Positions 53,871-63,745 are shown, counted from the first letter of the stretch. The stretch: 64,000 nt of DNA from Nitrospira sp. (GCA_030123625.1 CP126121.1:4256179-4320178), one strand, 5' to 3'. Translations and numbers: made by a program. Notes: a model not told the origin generated them from the letters alone.

Positions 53871-54233
53871 GAAGTGGAATCACAGCGTGTGGGCAACGGT
53901 TATCCATCTGGAGCGCCCCTTACCCGTCTCGACCAATCGTATACAACCATCCAGAGAAAAAGGATTGCATCCTAGGCAAGGCGTGCGCCGATTCTTCCCG
54001 CACTATAGAGAGACAGGCGCGATGTCAGGGTGGAGCGGATATGCAGAACCACCCAGTACTCTTACTAGGACTTAAAGAGCCTACGCCGTATGGCCACCGA
54101 TCAGGGCTGAACGCATCTGAATTTTCCGTTACTTTTCAAGCATACTCTCAGATCGTCGAGGTGCTTCGTTGCAGCGGAGCCGACGAGAAGTCATCCGTCG
54201 GTGGAACGCGCGTAACACTATCGCAAAGGCTGC
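53871..54233. other. Intergenic stretch before the sensor kinase
   Basis: About 360 bases with no convincing gene; a plus-strand frame of 142 codons through it has no ribosome site or motif. It probably contains the promoter of the two-component cluster. Confidence 0.5.
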
Positions 54234-57029
54234 ATGAAGATGCCGGGGTGCTTTCCTGGTTTTTCGTCCAATGCGATCATTCCCCCTGTGATTGAGAGGC
54301 CTGACAATAGGCGCATCTCCATCCGCAGCTCAATGATCATGAGCGGTGTGATCGCCGCCCTCTTCACCGCCGTCCTTCTGTTGGATATCCTCACGCCGTT
54401 GGGGCTGCCGATCTCCGTCTTATACGTCGTGCCTCTCGCGCTGACGTCTTTGTTGCAGCGCCGCGAGGCTCCCTATTGGCTCGCCGGAGCTTCGTCGGCC
54501 GCAACGCTGAGCGATTACTTCCTCTCCCCCTCCATCAGCGGCGTTCCGAGCTGGCTGCCGGTCATTAATCGCGGGATCTGCCTCGCCCTCTTCTGGCTCA
54601 CGGCGGTGGTTATTAGACGACAGCAAGACATGGCTAGCCATCTTGTCCATGCGGCCGCAATCGAGGCGGAGAACCATGCTCATCTGGTGAAAGAGGAGGC
54701 ACTCCAGAGACAGGCGGATGAAATTCAAGATCTGTACAACCTTGCGCCTTGCGGATATCACTCTTTGGATCCAATGGGCCGGTATGTCAAAGTCAACGAT
54801 ACGGAGCTGCAATGGCTTGGATTCCGGCGTGAGGATATTATCGGAAAATGCCGCTTCCTGGATGTTTTATCTCCGCAGAGCGCCAGCCGATTCGATGAAG
54901 TATTCCCACGTTTCGTCTCGCAGGGATCCATCTATGACGTGGAACTGGACCTCGTTCGAAAAGACGGTTCGCTCCTGCCTGTCTCGCTGAGTGCGACGGC
55001 GATCCGGGATTCGGAGGGCCGTTACATCACCAGCCGATCCACGCTCGTTGATATCACCGAGCGCCGGCGCACGGAAGAGATAGTGCGCCAGGCTCACGAT
55101 GCGCTGGAGACCGAGGTCCGGGATCGAACGGCCGAGTTGGCCATCGCCAACCGCCGCTTGGAAGAACAACTCGAAGAAAGCCGTCGGACGGAAGAGGCGC
55201 TGCGGGTGAGCGAGAACCGCTTCCGTCTCATGGCCGATCATGCGCCCGTCCTGATTTGGATCAGCGACAGCACTAAGGCCTGCACCTGGTTCAATAAACC
55301 GTGGCTCGAATTCATCGGCCGGCGCATGGAACAGGAAATCGGACACGGGTGGGTAGACAATGTTCATCCGGATGACGTGGCTCGATGCATCGGCATCTAT
55401 ACCGATTCTTTCGATGCGCGACGCGAATTCACGATGGAATACCGGCTCCGGCGGCACGACGGAGCCTGGCGCTGGATCCTCGACCATGGCATCCCCCGCT
55501 ACGAAGCGGACGGTTCCTTCGCCGGCTACATCGGTTCGTGCACCGATATTCACGACCATAAACGAGCGGAGGAGATTCAAAGCCGGCTGGCGGCGATCGT
55601 GGAGTCGTCAAGCGACGCCATCGTCAGCGCCTCGTTGGATGGGACCGTCCGCACCTGGAATGAGGGCGCGCAACGGATGTTCGGCTATGGCGCGGACGAA
55701 ATGGTCGGCCGCTCCATTCGCACCATCATTCCTGCCGACCGCCATGCGGAGGAAACGGGAATTTTTGAACGTGTGGCGAGGGGCGAGCGCGTCGAGGAGT
55801 ATGAGACCATTCGGATCAGGAAGGACTGTACGGCGCTCGACGTCTCCCTCACCGCTTCTCCGGTCCGCGACTCGAAGGGAAGCCTCATTGGCATCGCCAA
55901 GATCGTGCGCGATATCACGACTCGGAGGCGAACCGAAGCCGCATTGCGGCAGAAAAGTCAGTTGATCGAACTCTCTCATGAACCGATTTTTTCGTGGGAC
56001 TTCAATGGCGGTATCATCGAATGGAACCAAGGTTGCGAGCGGCTCTATGGCTTTACAAGGGCTGAGGCCATGAGCCGGCGGTGCCACGACTTGCTGAGCA
56101 CGGTGTTTCCCGAATCGCTCGACGGCATCATGACGAAACTGAGACTTGCCGGCGAGTGGACCGGGGAGTTGCTCCAGCGGACGAAGGATCACCGGCAGGT
56201 CATCGTCGAAAGCCGATGGAGCTGCGTCGACCAGGACGGCCGACGCATCGTGCTCGAAACAAACCGAGATATCACGGAGCGCAAAAAGGCCGAGACGGTC
56301 CTCATCAACAAGAATAAGGATCTCGAAACGCTCTTGTACGTGACATCCCACGACCTGAAGGAACCCCTCAGGGCAATCGAGAGCTTCTCCCAACTCGTGC
56401 TGGAACGCTATGCGGATCGGATCGACGCGAGCGGGAGTGATTACCTCCGGCGCGTCGTGAGGGCGACACAGCGGCTGGACCGACTCTTGAACGATATTCT
56501 GGAACTCTCGCGGGCCCAACGGATGCTTCCGCCGATGGAAGAAGTGGAGGCCGAGATCCTGGTGAAGGAGGCGCTGAACCGGCTGGACACCCGCATTCAA
56601 GAGACCGGCGCGGCGATCCGGATCATTTCCCCGCTACCGCGGTTGCGCGTGAATCGGATGTGGGCCACGCAGGGCCTGTACAACCTGCTTGCGAATGCGA
56701 TGAAGTTCACTCGTGACGGCCACGCGCCGGATATTGAGATCGCTTCATACGAAGCTTCTGTTTCTGCAACCCCCGTGGCCGGAGTCGTGGTGAAGGACCG
56801 GGGTCCCGGGGTCCCGACTCGGCATGCCGAACGGATTTTCATGCTGTTTCAACGGGCGGTAGGACGAGACGTGGAGGGAACCGGCGCCGGCCTCACCATC
56901 GTTCGCCAGGTGGCCGAACGCCACGGCGGTCGTGCATGGGTCCAGTCGCGTGCCGGCGGCGGATCGGAGTTTGTGATGACCTTTGCTCATCCGACTCACA
57001 ACGGCAATGGAGGGGCATCGGCGACATGA
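54234..57029 (+). CDS. Membrane-bound multi-PAS histidine kinase
   Basis: The 931-residue protein has four N-terminal membrane helices (residues about 35-130), then four PAS domains (about 163-275, 325-445, 452-570 and 575-695) with PAC-type ends (ITERRRTEE, DIHDHKRAEE, ITTRRRTEA and ITERKKAET). Then HisKA with the phospho-His near residue 706 (VTSHDLKEPLRAIESFSQL) and HATPase from about residue 800 (LYNLLANAMKF, KDRGPGVP, GTGAGLTIVRQVAERHGG). Its stop overlaps the response regulator's start (ATGA). The signal is unknown; the kinase core resembles bacteriophytochrome-type HKs without the chromophore part. Confidence 0.88.
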   Translation: MKMPGCFPGFSSNAIIPPVIERPDNRRISIRSSMIMSGVIAALFTAVLLLDILTPLGLPISVLYVVPLALTSLLQRREAPYWLAGASSAATLSDYFLSPSISGVPSWLPVINRGICLALFWLTAVVIRRQQDMASHLVHAAAIEAENHAHLVKEEALQRQADEIQDLYNLAPCGYHSLDPMGRYVKVNDTELQWLGFRREDIIGKCRFLDVLSPQSASRFDEVFPRFVSQGSIYDVELDLVRKDGSLLPVSLSATAIRDSEGRYITSRSTLVDITERRRTEEIVRQAHDALETEVRDRTAELAIANRRLEEQLEESRRTEEALRVSENRFRLMADHAPVLIWISDSTKACTWFNKPWLEFIGRRMEQEIGHGWVDNVHPDDVARCIGIYTDSFDARREFTMEYRLRRHDGAWRWILDHGIPRYEADGSFAGYIGSCTDIHDHKRAEEIQSRLAAIVESSSDAIVSASLDGTVRTWNEGAQRMFGYGADEMVGRSIRTIIPADRHAEETGIFERVARGERVEEYETIRIRKDCTALDVSLTASPVRDSKGSLIGIAKIVRDITTRRRTEAALRQKSQLIELSHEPIFSWDFNGGIIEWNQGCERLYGFTRAEAMSRRCHDLLSTVFPESLDGIMTKLRLAGEWTGELLQRTKDHRQVIVESRWSCVDQDGRRIVLETNRDITERKKAETVLINKNKDLETLLYVTSHDLKEPLRAIESFSQLVLERYADRIDASGSDYLRRVVRATQRLDRLLNDILELSRAQRMLPPMEEVEAEILVKEALNRLDTRIQETGAAIRIISPLPRLRVNRMWATQGLYNLLANAMKFTRDGHAPDIEIASYEASVSATPVAGVVVKDRGPGVPTRHAERIFMLFQRAVGRDVEGTGAGLTIVRQVAERHGGRAWVQSRAGGGSEFVMTFAHPTHNGNGGASAT

Positions 57030-57460
57030 ATTCCATCGACATTCTCGTGGTGGAGGACAATGACGACGATGTCGTCCTCATTCAGGCAGCCTTTTCGGAA
57101 GGTAAGGTGATCAACCGACTCGTCTTTGTGCCTGACGGCGAGGAAGCCATGGCCTACCTGCACAAGCAAGGCGACTATGCCGCGGCTCCCATGCCCGGCA
57201 TCGTATTGTTGGATATCAACATGCCGAAGAAAAACGGCTTTGAAGTGTTGGCCGACATCAAGGCAAATCCACGATTACGTGCCCTCCCGGTCGTCATGTT
57301 GACCGTCAGCGATCGAGAGGAAGACATCGTCCGATCGTTCGAGCAAGGTGCCTGTTCGTACATTCGCAAACCCGTCAGTTTGACGCGATTCATCGCCGTC
57401 GTGAAACAGTTCGAACTGTATTGGAGTCTCGTCTCAAAAGTCCCCAACCTCAACAGGTGA
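57026..57460 (+). CDS. Single-domain response regulator (Rcp1-like)
   Basis: ATG 57026 overlaps the upstream kinase's stop; the frame given further upstream is a shadow. The 144 residues form one REC domain: acidic pocket ILVVEDNDDDV, phospho-Asp in GIVLLDINMPKKNG, Lys in IRKPVSLTRF. It is the Rcp1-type receiver without an output domain that works with phytochrome-like kinases. It is the natural target of the kinase at 54234, or passes the phosphate on to the hybrid kinase downstream. Confidence 0.9.
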   Translation: MNSIDILVVEDNDDDVVLIQAAFSEGKVINRLVFVPDGEEAMAYLHKQGDYAAAPMPGIVLLDINMPKKNGFEVLADIKANPRLRALPVVMLTVSDREEDIVRSFEQGACSYIRKPVSLTRFIAVVKQFELYWSLVSKVPNLNR

Positions 57461-57463
57461 TCG

Positions 57464-59902
57464 ATGCATGTACTGTTGATCGAAGACAATGAAGACGATG
57501 CGGTCTTGATCCGGGACGTCCTGTCGCGGCAGGGCGGGGAGCCGGTCACCGTGGAGTGGGCGGACCGGCTGGATACGGGATTGACGCAACTGGCCCGCGG
57601 CCCCTTCGACGCCATCCTGGCCGATCTGTCCCTTCCCGACAATCACGGCCTAGACATCGTGAGTACGCTGCGCCGGCACAGACGCGACGCTCCGGTGATC
57701 GTCTTGACGGGGCTGGACGACGCAGCCGTCGCCGAACAGGCACTCCGGCATGGAGCCCAGGATTATTGGGTCAAGTCGCGATTGAGCCCCGACGGCCTCA
57801 CGCGCGCCATCCGGTATGCCATCGAGCGGCATCAGACCGAGGCGGCCCTCCGCCGGAGCGAAGAACGCTTCCACTTGGTCTGTCGCGCCACCAGGGATGC
57901 CATTTGGGATTGGGATATCGACATGGACAGATTGACCTGGAACGATACATACCGGTCGGTCTTCGGACATTGTCTCCCCGAAAAGGACAATCGGATGGCG
58001 ACCTGGCCGGAACGTATCCATCCGGAAGAACGAGCCCGCGTTCTCTCCGGTCTCCATGCAGCCATTCAATCGTCGGACACCATCTGGACCGCCGAGTTCC
58101 GCTTTTTGCGGAATGACGGGACGTATGCGCACGCACTGAACCGCGGATACATCGTGCGGAGCGACGACGGTGTTCCTCGGCGCATGATCGGAGCGATGAT
58201 CGACATGAGCGAGCGCCGGCAATTGGATCGGCAACGCGCCGCCCAGCTTGCCGTGGCGATTGCCCTGGACGAGTCGGTCTCGCTCGGCGAGGCGATGCCG
58301 GCCCTTCTGCGCGTCATCGGCGAACTGAAAGATTGGGTATTCGGATCGCTCTGGCTGGTCGACACCCACAAGAAGGTCTTGCGCGTCAATGCGATCTGGC
58401 ATAGCTCGTCGATCAATGCAGATGAATTGACGGCCGCCTACCGCACAACCTGCCTGCGCCCCGGCATCGGGCTCGCGGGACAGGCATGGAAGGCGGCTAT
58501 TCCGCTGATTCTGGCGGACATTTCGAAGGACATGACCTTTCCCACCGCCTCTCTGGCGCAACAAGCCGGGTTGCGCGGAGCCTGCGCCTTTCCGATTCAC
58601 CGGGGACAAGACATCATGGGCGTGCTGGAGTTCCACACCCAAGAGGTTCTGCGGGCGGACGACGAGCAGCGCCAAATGCTGGCCGACCTGGGGGCGAAGA
58701 TCAGCCAACTTCTCCATCGCAAAGATCTTGAGCGCCAGCTTCGCCAATCCCAAAGAATGGAGGCCTTGGGAAGAATGGCCGGTGGGATCGCACACGACTT
58801 CAACAATCTGTTGACAGTCATCAATAGTTGGAGCGTGCTCCTGCTCGAACATGCTTCTGTGGATGAGAAGTGGAAGCGCGGACTGACGCACGTCAAAGAG
58901 GCGGGAGACAAAGCGGCCGGCTTGACGAGACAATTATTGGCGTTCACACGCCAGCAAGTCGTGGAACAGCAGGTCATGAGCCTGAATGAGCGGGTCATGA
59001 GCATTGTCGAATTGATGCAGCGGGTGATCGGCGAGGATATCCATCTCGCCGTTCATCTGGACCCACATCTCTGGCAGGTCAAGGCCGATGCCGGCCAGAT
59101 CGAACAGGTCATCATGAACCTGGTGGTCAATGCACGCGATGCCATGCCGCAAGGCGGCCGATTGGAGTTGATGACCAGAAATGTACGCATTGAAGAGACG
59201 GACATCGCCCGGCAGGAGGAACTGCACCCAGGTTCCTATGCTGTTCTGAGGGTACGGGATAGCGGATGCGGAATGGACGCGGAAACCATGGCTCATATTT
59301 TTGAGCCGTTCTTCACGACGAAAGAGCGGGGCAAGGGGACCGGGTTGGGATTGTCGACGGTGTACGGCATCATCAAGCAAAGCGGCGGGAACATTGAGGT
59401 CGAGAGCGAGCCGAACAGTGGAACTACGTTCACGATCTATCTTCCACAGCTCGACGACAGACCGCCTGACCTGCAATCCAAACCCGTTGCTTCTCCACTC
59501 TTGCGCGGATCAGAGACCGTGCTGCTTGTGGAAGACGACGAGATGGTCCTCGTCCTCGCACAGGTCGTATTGGAGGCTCAGCACTATAAGGTACTGTCCG
59601 CCCGCAATGCCGAGCAAGCCATCGAACTCGTCCGGCACCATGCCCAGGAGATCGACGTGGTCCTGGCCGATACGGTCATGCCGGGGATGGGAGGACCGGC
59701 GTTGGCCGAGCGGCTGCTGCAGTTGCGGCCGGGGCTGCGTGTGATTGTGACTTCGGGCTATGCCGGGCGCGGACAGGAATTCATCCAGTCATTGGGATCA
59801 CAAGCCGCGTTCTTGCAGAAGCCCTATACACCGGACATGCTGACGAAAAAGATCCGCGAAGTCTTGGATTCGAGCAGCGCATTGCCGCCCACGCAGGACT
59901 GA
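57464..59902 (+). CDS. Hybrid histidine kinase (REC-PAS-GAF-HisKA-HATPase-REC)
   Basis: The 812-residue soluble protein begins 3 bases after the response regulator stop. Order: REC (residues about 1-120, DLSLPDNHG with its Asp), PAS (about 130-255), GAF (about 265-415), HisKA (near residue 444, GGIAHDFNNLLTVI), HATPase (about 535-655, DSGCGMDAETM and FFTTKERGKGTGLGLSTVYG) and a C-terminal REC (about 683-800, VLADTVMPGMGGPAL). It has no membrane segment, so it senses a cytoplasmic signal or takes phosphate by the N-terminal REC. It closes a three-gene signalling unit. Confidence 0.88.
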   Translation: MHVLLIEDNEDDAVLIRDVLSRQGGEPVTVEWADRLDTGLTQLARGPFDAILADLSLPDNHGLDIVSTLRRHRRDAPVIVLTGLDDAAVAEQALRHGAQDYWVKSRLSPDGLTRAIRYAIERHQTEAALRRSEERFHLVCRATRDAIWDWDIDMDRLTWNDTYRSVFGHCLPEKDNRMATWPERIHPEERARVLSGLHAAIQSSDTIWTAEFRFLRNDGTYAHALNRGYIVRSDDGVPRRMIGAMIDMSERRQLDRQRAAQLAVAIALDESVSLGEAMPALLRVIGELKDWVFGSLWLVDTHKKVLRVNAIWHSSSINADELTAAYRTTCLRPGIGLAGQAWKAAIPLILADISKDMTFPTASLAQQAGLRGACAFPIHRGQDIMGVLEFHTQEVLRADDEQRQMLADLGAKISQLLHRKDLERQLRQSQRMEALGRMAGGIAHDFNNLLTVINSWSVLLLEHASVDEKWKRGLTHVKEAGDKAAGLTRQLLAFTRQQVVEQQVMSLNERVMSIVELMQRVIGEDIHLAVHLDPHLWQVKADAGQIEQVIMNLVVNARDAMPQGGRLELMTRNVRIEETDIARQEELHPGSYAVLRVRDSGCGMDAETMAHIFEPFFTTKERGKGTGLGLSTVYGIIKQSGGNIEVESEPNSGTTFTIYLPQLDDRPPDLQSKPVASPLLRGSETVLLVEDDEMVLVLAQVVLEAQHYKVLSARNAEQAIELVRHHAQEIDVVLADTVMPGMGGPALAERLLQLRPGLRVIVTSGYAGRGQEFIQSLGSQAAFLQKPYTPDMLTKKIREVLDSSSALPPTQD

Positions 59903-59996
59903 CGTCAGCCCGAGCCGTTCACCGATGATCTTCGGAATTGCTTGGACGTGATCATCCAGACTTCGTCTAATCCCTCCTTAGTCTATTAGATATTCG

Positions 59997-61235
59997 ATGG
60001 CAAGAGTTGTCATTATCAGGGGTGGCCCGGCCGGACTCATGGCGGCAGAAACGGCTGTGGCTGCAGGCGCCACTGTCGAGCTATACGATACTATGCCGTC
60101 GGTGGGCCGAAAATTTCTGTTGGCAGGCAAAGGCGGCCTGAATCTTTCTCATTCGGAGCCGATGGAGTCCTTCCTTGCGCGCTATGGCGCTCGCCGCACG
60201 TTCATCGAACCGGCGATCCGATCATTTTCTCCCACTGCGCTGCGGACTTGGGCTCGCGAGCTTGGTGTGGAAACGTTCGTCGGTACGTCCGGACGAATTT
60301 TTCCGATTGATTTGAGAGCTGCGCCGCTCTTGCGTGCATGGTTGCGTCGGTTGAAACAGATCGGCGTTCGGTTTTGTATTCGACATCGGTGGTGTGGATG
60401 GGATCAAGAGGGGAAGCTTCTTTTCACCAGTCCACAAGGGCTGCAGAGCGTCCATGCCGACGCTGTCGTGTTGACGCTGGGCGGTGGCAGTTGGCCGCAC
60501 CTCGGCTCCGATGCCGCGTGGGTTCGGATTCTGGCAGAACAGAAGGTACCCATCGTACCGCTGAAGCCGGCCAATTGTGGATTTGACGTCCAATGGAGCG
60601 AGCATTTCCGGGCGAAGTTCGCCGGACAGCCAGTGAAGACAGTCGAAGCCACCGTGAAGACCATGGACGGGATCGTAATCCGTCGCATGGGAGAATTCGT
60701 TATTACGACGAATGGCGTGGAAGGCGGCATCATTTATATGGTTTCAGCCGCCGTACGTGATGTGATCACAACGGAAGGAACGGCAACCCTGTGGCTGGAT
60801 CTCGTTCCGGATCGATCGTTGCGGCGGCTCACGGAGGATCTTTCACGGGCGCGCGGCAAACGCACGATGGCGACGCATCTCAAACGCTATGCCGGTATTG
60901 CCGGAGTGAAAGCGGGTCTCTTGCGCGAAGCGGTGTCGAAAGAAGTGCTGACTGATTGTGTTCGCTTGGCTGCTGCCATCAAATCACTGCCGCTGACACT
61001 CGTAACTCCACGCCCGCTGGAAGAAGCCATCAGCACAGCCGGTGGCGTGTCATTCGAGGCGCTGGACGAAAGATTGATGCTTCGCTCATTTCCCGGGGTA
61101 TTTTGCGCCGGGGAAATGTTGGACTGGGAGGCGCCGACCGGAGGATATCTGCTCACGGGTTGTCTGGCGACCGGACGTCTCGCAGGGCGTGCAGCTGCCG
61201 AGTGGGCCCACGAGCATCGCTCGCGCCGTGCGTAA
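59997..61235 (+). CDS. HI0933-family FAD flavoprotein (YhiN-like)
   Basis: The 412-residue protein opens with the FAD site VVIIRGGPAGLMAAETAV (the first glycine of GxGxxG is Arg, as RGGPAG), followed by MPSVGRKFLLAGKGGLNLSHSE, GTSGRIFP, LTLGGGSWPHLGSD, and the end EMLDWEAPTGGYLLTGCLATGRLAG. These are the HI0933-like marks, of the TIGR03862 branch. The enzyme role is unknown; some relatives reduce substrates in gut bacteria. Confidence 0.87.
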   Translation: MARVVIIRGGPAGLMAAETAVAAGATVELYDTMPSVGRKFLLAGKGGLNLSHSEPMESFLARYGARRTFIEPAIRSFSPTALRTWARELGVETFVGTSGRIFPIDLRAAPLLRAWLRRLKQIGVRFCIRHRWCGWDQEGKLLFTSPQGLQSVHADAVVLTLGGGSWPHLGSDAAWVRILAEQKVPIVPLKPANCGFDVQWSEHFRAKFAGQPVKTVEATVKTMDGIVIRRMGEFVITTNGVEGGIIYMVSAAVRDVITTEGTATLWLDLVPDRSLRRLTEDLSRARGKRTMATHLKRYAGIAGVKAGLLREAVSKEVLTDCVRLAAAIKSLPLTLVTPRPLEEAISTAGGVSFEALDERLMLRSFPGVFCAGEMLDWEAPTGGYLLTGCLATGRLAGRAAAEWAHEHRSRRA

Positions 61236-61273
61236 AATCCGCCTCCGCTCCGGCGGAGGTGCGCAGGCCCGCA

Positions 61274-61966
61274 CTACCCGAATAACCAATTCCAGATTTT
61301 CATGAACCAGCTGGTGATCATTCCAATCCACGAGTCGTTTGCCTGAGGCGGATCGACATTTACGGAAGGCGTCGACACTGGCGGTTTGACAGGCGCGAGG
61401 TTGGGGGAAGGGGAGGCCGTTTGTGCGGCCTGTGGCGGTTCGGCATCCTGGATAGGCGTGACTGAAGAGGCAGGCGCTTCAGAAGTGACGGTCGGAGTTA
61501 TGGCAGGCTTGTCTCGCTTAGGAACCACCATCACGGGCGCTCGGGCCTGTTCTATTTCCTCTTTGTACTGAGCCACCTTGGCTTGCAAGGACACGCTCTC
61601 CTGTCGGATGTCCACTATCTTGCGTGCGAGGTGCCAACTCTGATTCATCAAGGTTGCCACCTGTGTTTTGAGCGATGCGAGGGTGTCCTCCGCTCTCTGT
61701 CTCAGGATCGGCAACTGTTCTTCTTCCCGCCGAATGGCGGCCCGCAGTTCGGACATGGCGACATCCTCGCGGCGGTTCGAGGCCTGCAATCCCGCGATTT
61801 CACGATCCAGCTCCCTGATTTCCTCCCGCACCGCTTCCAGGGCGTGGGTCTGTTCCACCGTCTCCGCCTTGACCCTCTCGTACGTACGCCGACTGACACA
61901 GCCGGCCCCCAAGAGCAAGACCACAATGAGCGCACAGGGAACAACCTGTTTGATCACCAGAATCAT
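61274..61966 (-). CDS. Coiled-coil lipoprotein
   Basis: The start is uncertain (61966, 61987 or 62014). It has a lipoprotein signal (VVPCALIVVLLLGAGC, a good lipobox), then a long coiled coil (about residues 30-150, with ETVEQTHALEAVREEIRELD and many Glu/Arg/Leu), a Pro/Ala/Thr-rich linker, and a C-terminal amphipathic Trp-rich end (WIGMITSWFMKIWNWLFG). Such a design suggests an outer- or inner-membrane-anchored spacer that binds a membrane by its tail. No family is recognised. Confidence 0.65.
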   Translation of the reverse strand: MILVIKQVVPCALIVVLLLGAGCVSRRTYERVKAETVEQTHALEAVREEIRELDREIAGLQASNRREDVAMSELRAAIRREEEQLPILRQRAEDTLASLKTQVATLMNQSWHLARKIVDIRQESVSLQAKVAQYKEEIEQARAPVMVVPKRDKPAITPTVTSEAPASSVTPIQDAEPPQAAQTASPSPNLAPVKPPVSTPSVNVDPPQANDSWIGMITSWFMKIWNWLFG

Positions 61967-62096
61967 TGTGCCGGTAGGACGTGTCATAGGTGTTGCCTCA
62001 TGAATCAACCACACCGAGACCCTCGGCCTGGGCTATCAGTCGGTTGGTGAACAGCTGCGCGTAAGATGTACACAGATGATCGGTGTCAGTCAACCC

Positions 62097-62125
62097 TCCA
62101 CGCTCTCCTTTCGGGAGAGCGTGGA
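62097..62125. promoter_or_regulatory. Strong hairpin between divergent genes
   Basis: TCCACGCTCTCC (62097-62108) pairs with GGAGAGCGTGGA (62114-62125) over 12 bp around a 5-base loop TTTCG. No T-run follows on either strand, so it is not a simple terminator. It lies between the lipoprotein gene (minus) and the ferritin-like gene (plus) and may be part of an RNA leader or a regulatory site. Confidence 0.5.
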
Positions 62126-62160
62126 TAACCTGCCGGAATTTGCGTACTATGAGGGCCATC

Positions 62161-62844
62161 ATGTCGTCCGACGCGGCTATGTCCATTCGGCTCCCACCGG
62201 AGTGCGAGACCGCTCTCTTGGAACGGTTTCTCAAAGCCGAGGCCATGGCGCTGTGGACGGTCCGATCGGCGCGCTTACAAGACGTTCCTCCGAATGTCTA
62301 TGCCTTTCTTCGAAAACACGAGGAAGATGAAGAGCAGCATTTGGCACAATTTGAGACCATGATCGGCCGTCAGCCTCGCGAACGGGAACGGCTTCCATCC
62401 GTGCCGAGACAATGGCCTGCGCTGGCCGTCCAGCTCTATGGGTATGAGTCGCTGGGACTTGAATTCGCGACGTTACTGGTTACATTACGACCGGACTTGA
62501 TCTCGATCCGCGAGGACGAACTTGTCCATGTGGAATTCTTCGAGCGCGAGATTCGCCGTCTTCTCAGAAGCGAGACCGTCGATGCCGAACAAGTCAGGAT
62601 CTCCTCGCTTGCGTGGTGGCGGAAATTACCGCGAACAATCGATCGTTATCTCGAAGCGGCGACGCTCGGTCCGTACCGGCAGGCGCTGGCGGAGGGGATG
62701 TTGGCTGCAATCGAACGACGGTTCCGTGAGACAGGACTTCTTCAAAGAAGGGATGCGACGACGATGACGTCGGTCAGGCGTGCTCCGGAAGAAGGCCGGT
62801 CACGGCCCCCATCTTGCGGTACTTCTGATCCCGTTGAGCGATGA
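62161..62844 (+). CDS. Ferritin-like di-iron domain protein
   Basis: ATG 62161 (MSSDAAMSIRL) follows GAGGG; earlier ATGs are not supported. The 227 residues have two helical halves with carboxylate-bridged iron marks: FLKAEAMALWTV, EEDEEQHLAQFETM (ExxH-like), YGYESLGLEFATLL and EDELVHVEFFEREI (ExxH-like). This fits a ferritin-like four-helix bundle. The C-terminal tail, Arg- and Pro-rich, overlaps the end of accA by 71 bases. The role (iron or oxidase) is inferred. Confidence 0.75.
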   Translation: MSSDAAMSIRLPPECETALLERFLKAEAMALWTVRSARLQDVPPNVYAFLRKHEEDEEQHLAQFETMIGRQPRERERLPSVPRQWPALAVQLYGYESLGLEFATLLVTLRPDLISIREDELVHVEFFEREIRRLLRSETVDAEQVRISSLAWWRKLPRTIDRYLEAATLGPYRQALAEGMLAAIERRFRETGLLQRRDATTMTSVRRAPEEGRSRPPSCGTSDPVER

Positions 62845-63745
62845 GTTGTTCGACGGACACATCAAGCAGATCGAACAGGTGGTTGGTCAGCGCCTTTCCG
62901 ACCAGCTCACAAACGGCTCGCGGCTCGCGATGAGCGCCGCCCAACGGTTCGGAAACAATCGTGTCGATGACACCAAGCTGGAGAAGATCGTGTGCGGTCA
63001 TTTTCAATGCTGAGGCAGCGTCGGGAACTTTTTCCGGACTGTCCCATAGAATGGCTGCACAGCCTTCAGGCGAAATGACCGAATAGACCGAATGTTCCAG
63101 CATCAGAACTCGGTCGGCGACCGCGAGGGCTAAGGCGCCTCCGCTCCCTCCCTCGCCGATAACCACGGAAATAATCGGCACCGTCAACCGGGACATGACA
63201 AGCAAATTGCGGGCGATGGCCTCCGCTTGGCCTCGCTCCTCGGCCCCGATGCCGGGATAGGCACCGGGCGTATCAATAAAGGTAATGATCGGGCGATTGA
63301 ACTTTTCCGCCATCTTCATGAGGCGGAGCGCTTTCCGATACCCTTCGGGGTTGGGCATGCCGAAGTTCCGTTGCATGCGTTCTTTAAGGGTCTTGCCTTT
63401 TTGATGACCGATCATCATCACAGGGCGATCGTTGAATCGGGCACATCCTCCCACGATGGCCCGATCATCTCCAAACACACGGTCGCCATGAAACTCGAGA
63501 AAGTCTCGCGTCAGCTCAGTGATATAGTCTAATGTGCTTGGGCGTTGTGGATGGCGCGCCAGCTGCGTTCGTTGCCAGGGGGTCAGATTTTTGTAGAGTT
63601 CGTGTTCGGCTTGTGCAAGCTTCGCGCGAAGCTTGCGAATGTCGTTTTGGACGGACGATTTTCCATTGGTGATCGTCGCAGAAAGCTTCTCGATCTTCTC
63701 TTCGATTTCTCGGATCGGCTTTTCAAATTCGAGGTAATCTCGCAT
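62774..63745 (-). CDS. accA: Acetyl-CoA carboxylase carboxyltransferase subunit alpha
   Basis: ATG 63745 (MRDYLEFEKPIREIEEKI) is the usual start of AccA; the longer frame adds 15 residues. The protein (about 323 residues) has LTPWQRTQLARHPQRP, FLEFHGDRVFGDDRAIVGG, GHQKGKTLKERMQRNFGMPNPEGYRKAL, FIDTPGAYPGIGAEERGQAEAIARNL and GEGGSGGALALAVADRVLMLEHSVYSV, the biotin-carboxyl transfer core. With AccD it makes malonyl-CoA for fatty acid synthesis. It follows dnaE, as in many bacteria. Confidence 0.95.
   Translation of the reverse strand: MRDYLEFEKPIREIEEKIEKLSATITNGKSSVQNDIRKLRAKLAQAEHELYKNLTPWQRTQLARHPQRPSTLDYITELTRDFLEFHGDRVFGDDRAIVGGCARFNDRPVMMIGHQKGKTLKERMQRNFGMPNPEGYRKALRLMKMAEKFNRPIITFIDTPGAYPGIGAEERGQAEAIARNLLVMSRLTVPIISVVIGEGGSGGALALAVADRVLMLEHSVYSVISPEGCAAILWDSPEKVPDAASALKMTAHDLLQLGVIDTIVSEPLGGAHREPRAVCELVGKALTNHLFDLLDVSVEQLIAQRDQKYRKMGAVTGLLPEHA

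Noticed and set aside
53867..54295. Plus-strand frame of 142 codons before the kinase
   Set aside because: It starts inside the DUF488 stop region, overlaps the kinase start and has no motif.
55608..56600. Long minus-strand frame opposite the histidine kinase
   Set aside because: It is a shadow of the kinase; the PAS/HisKA motifs on the plus strand are clear.
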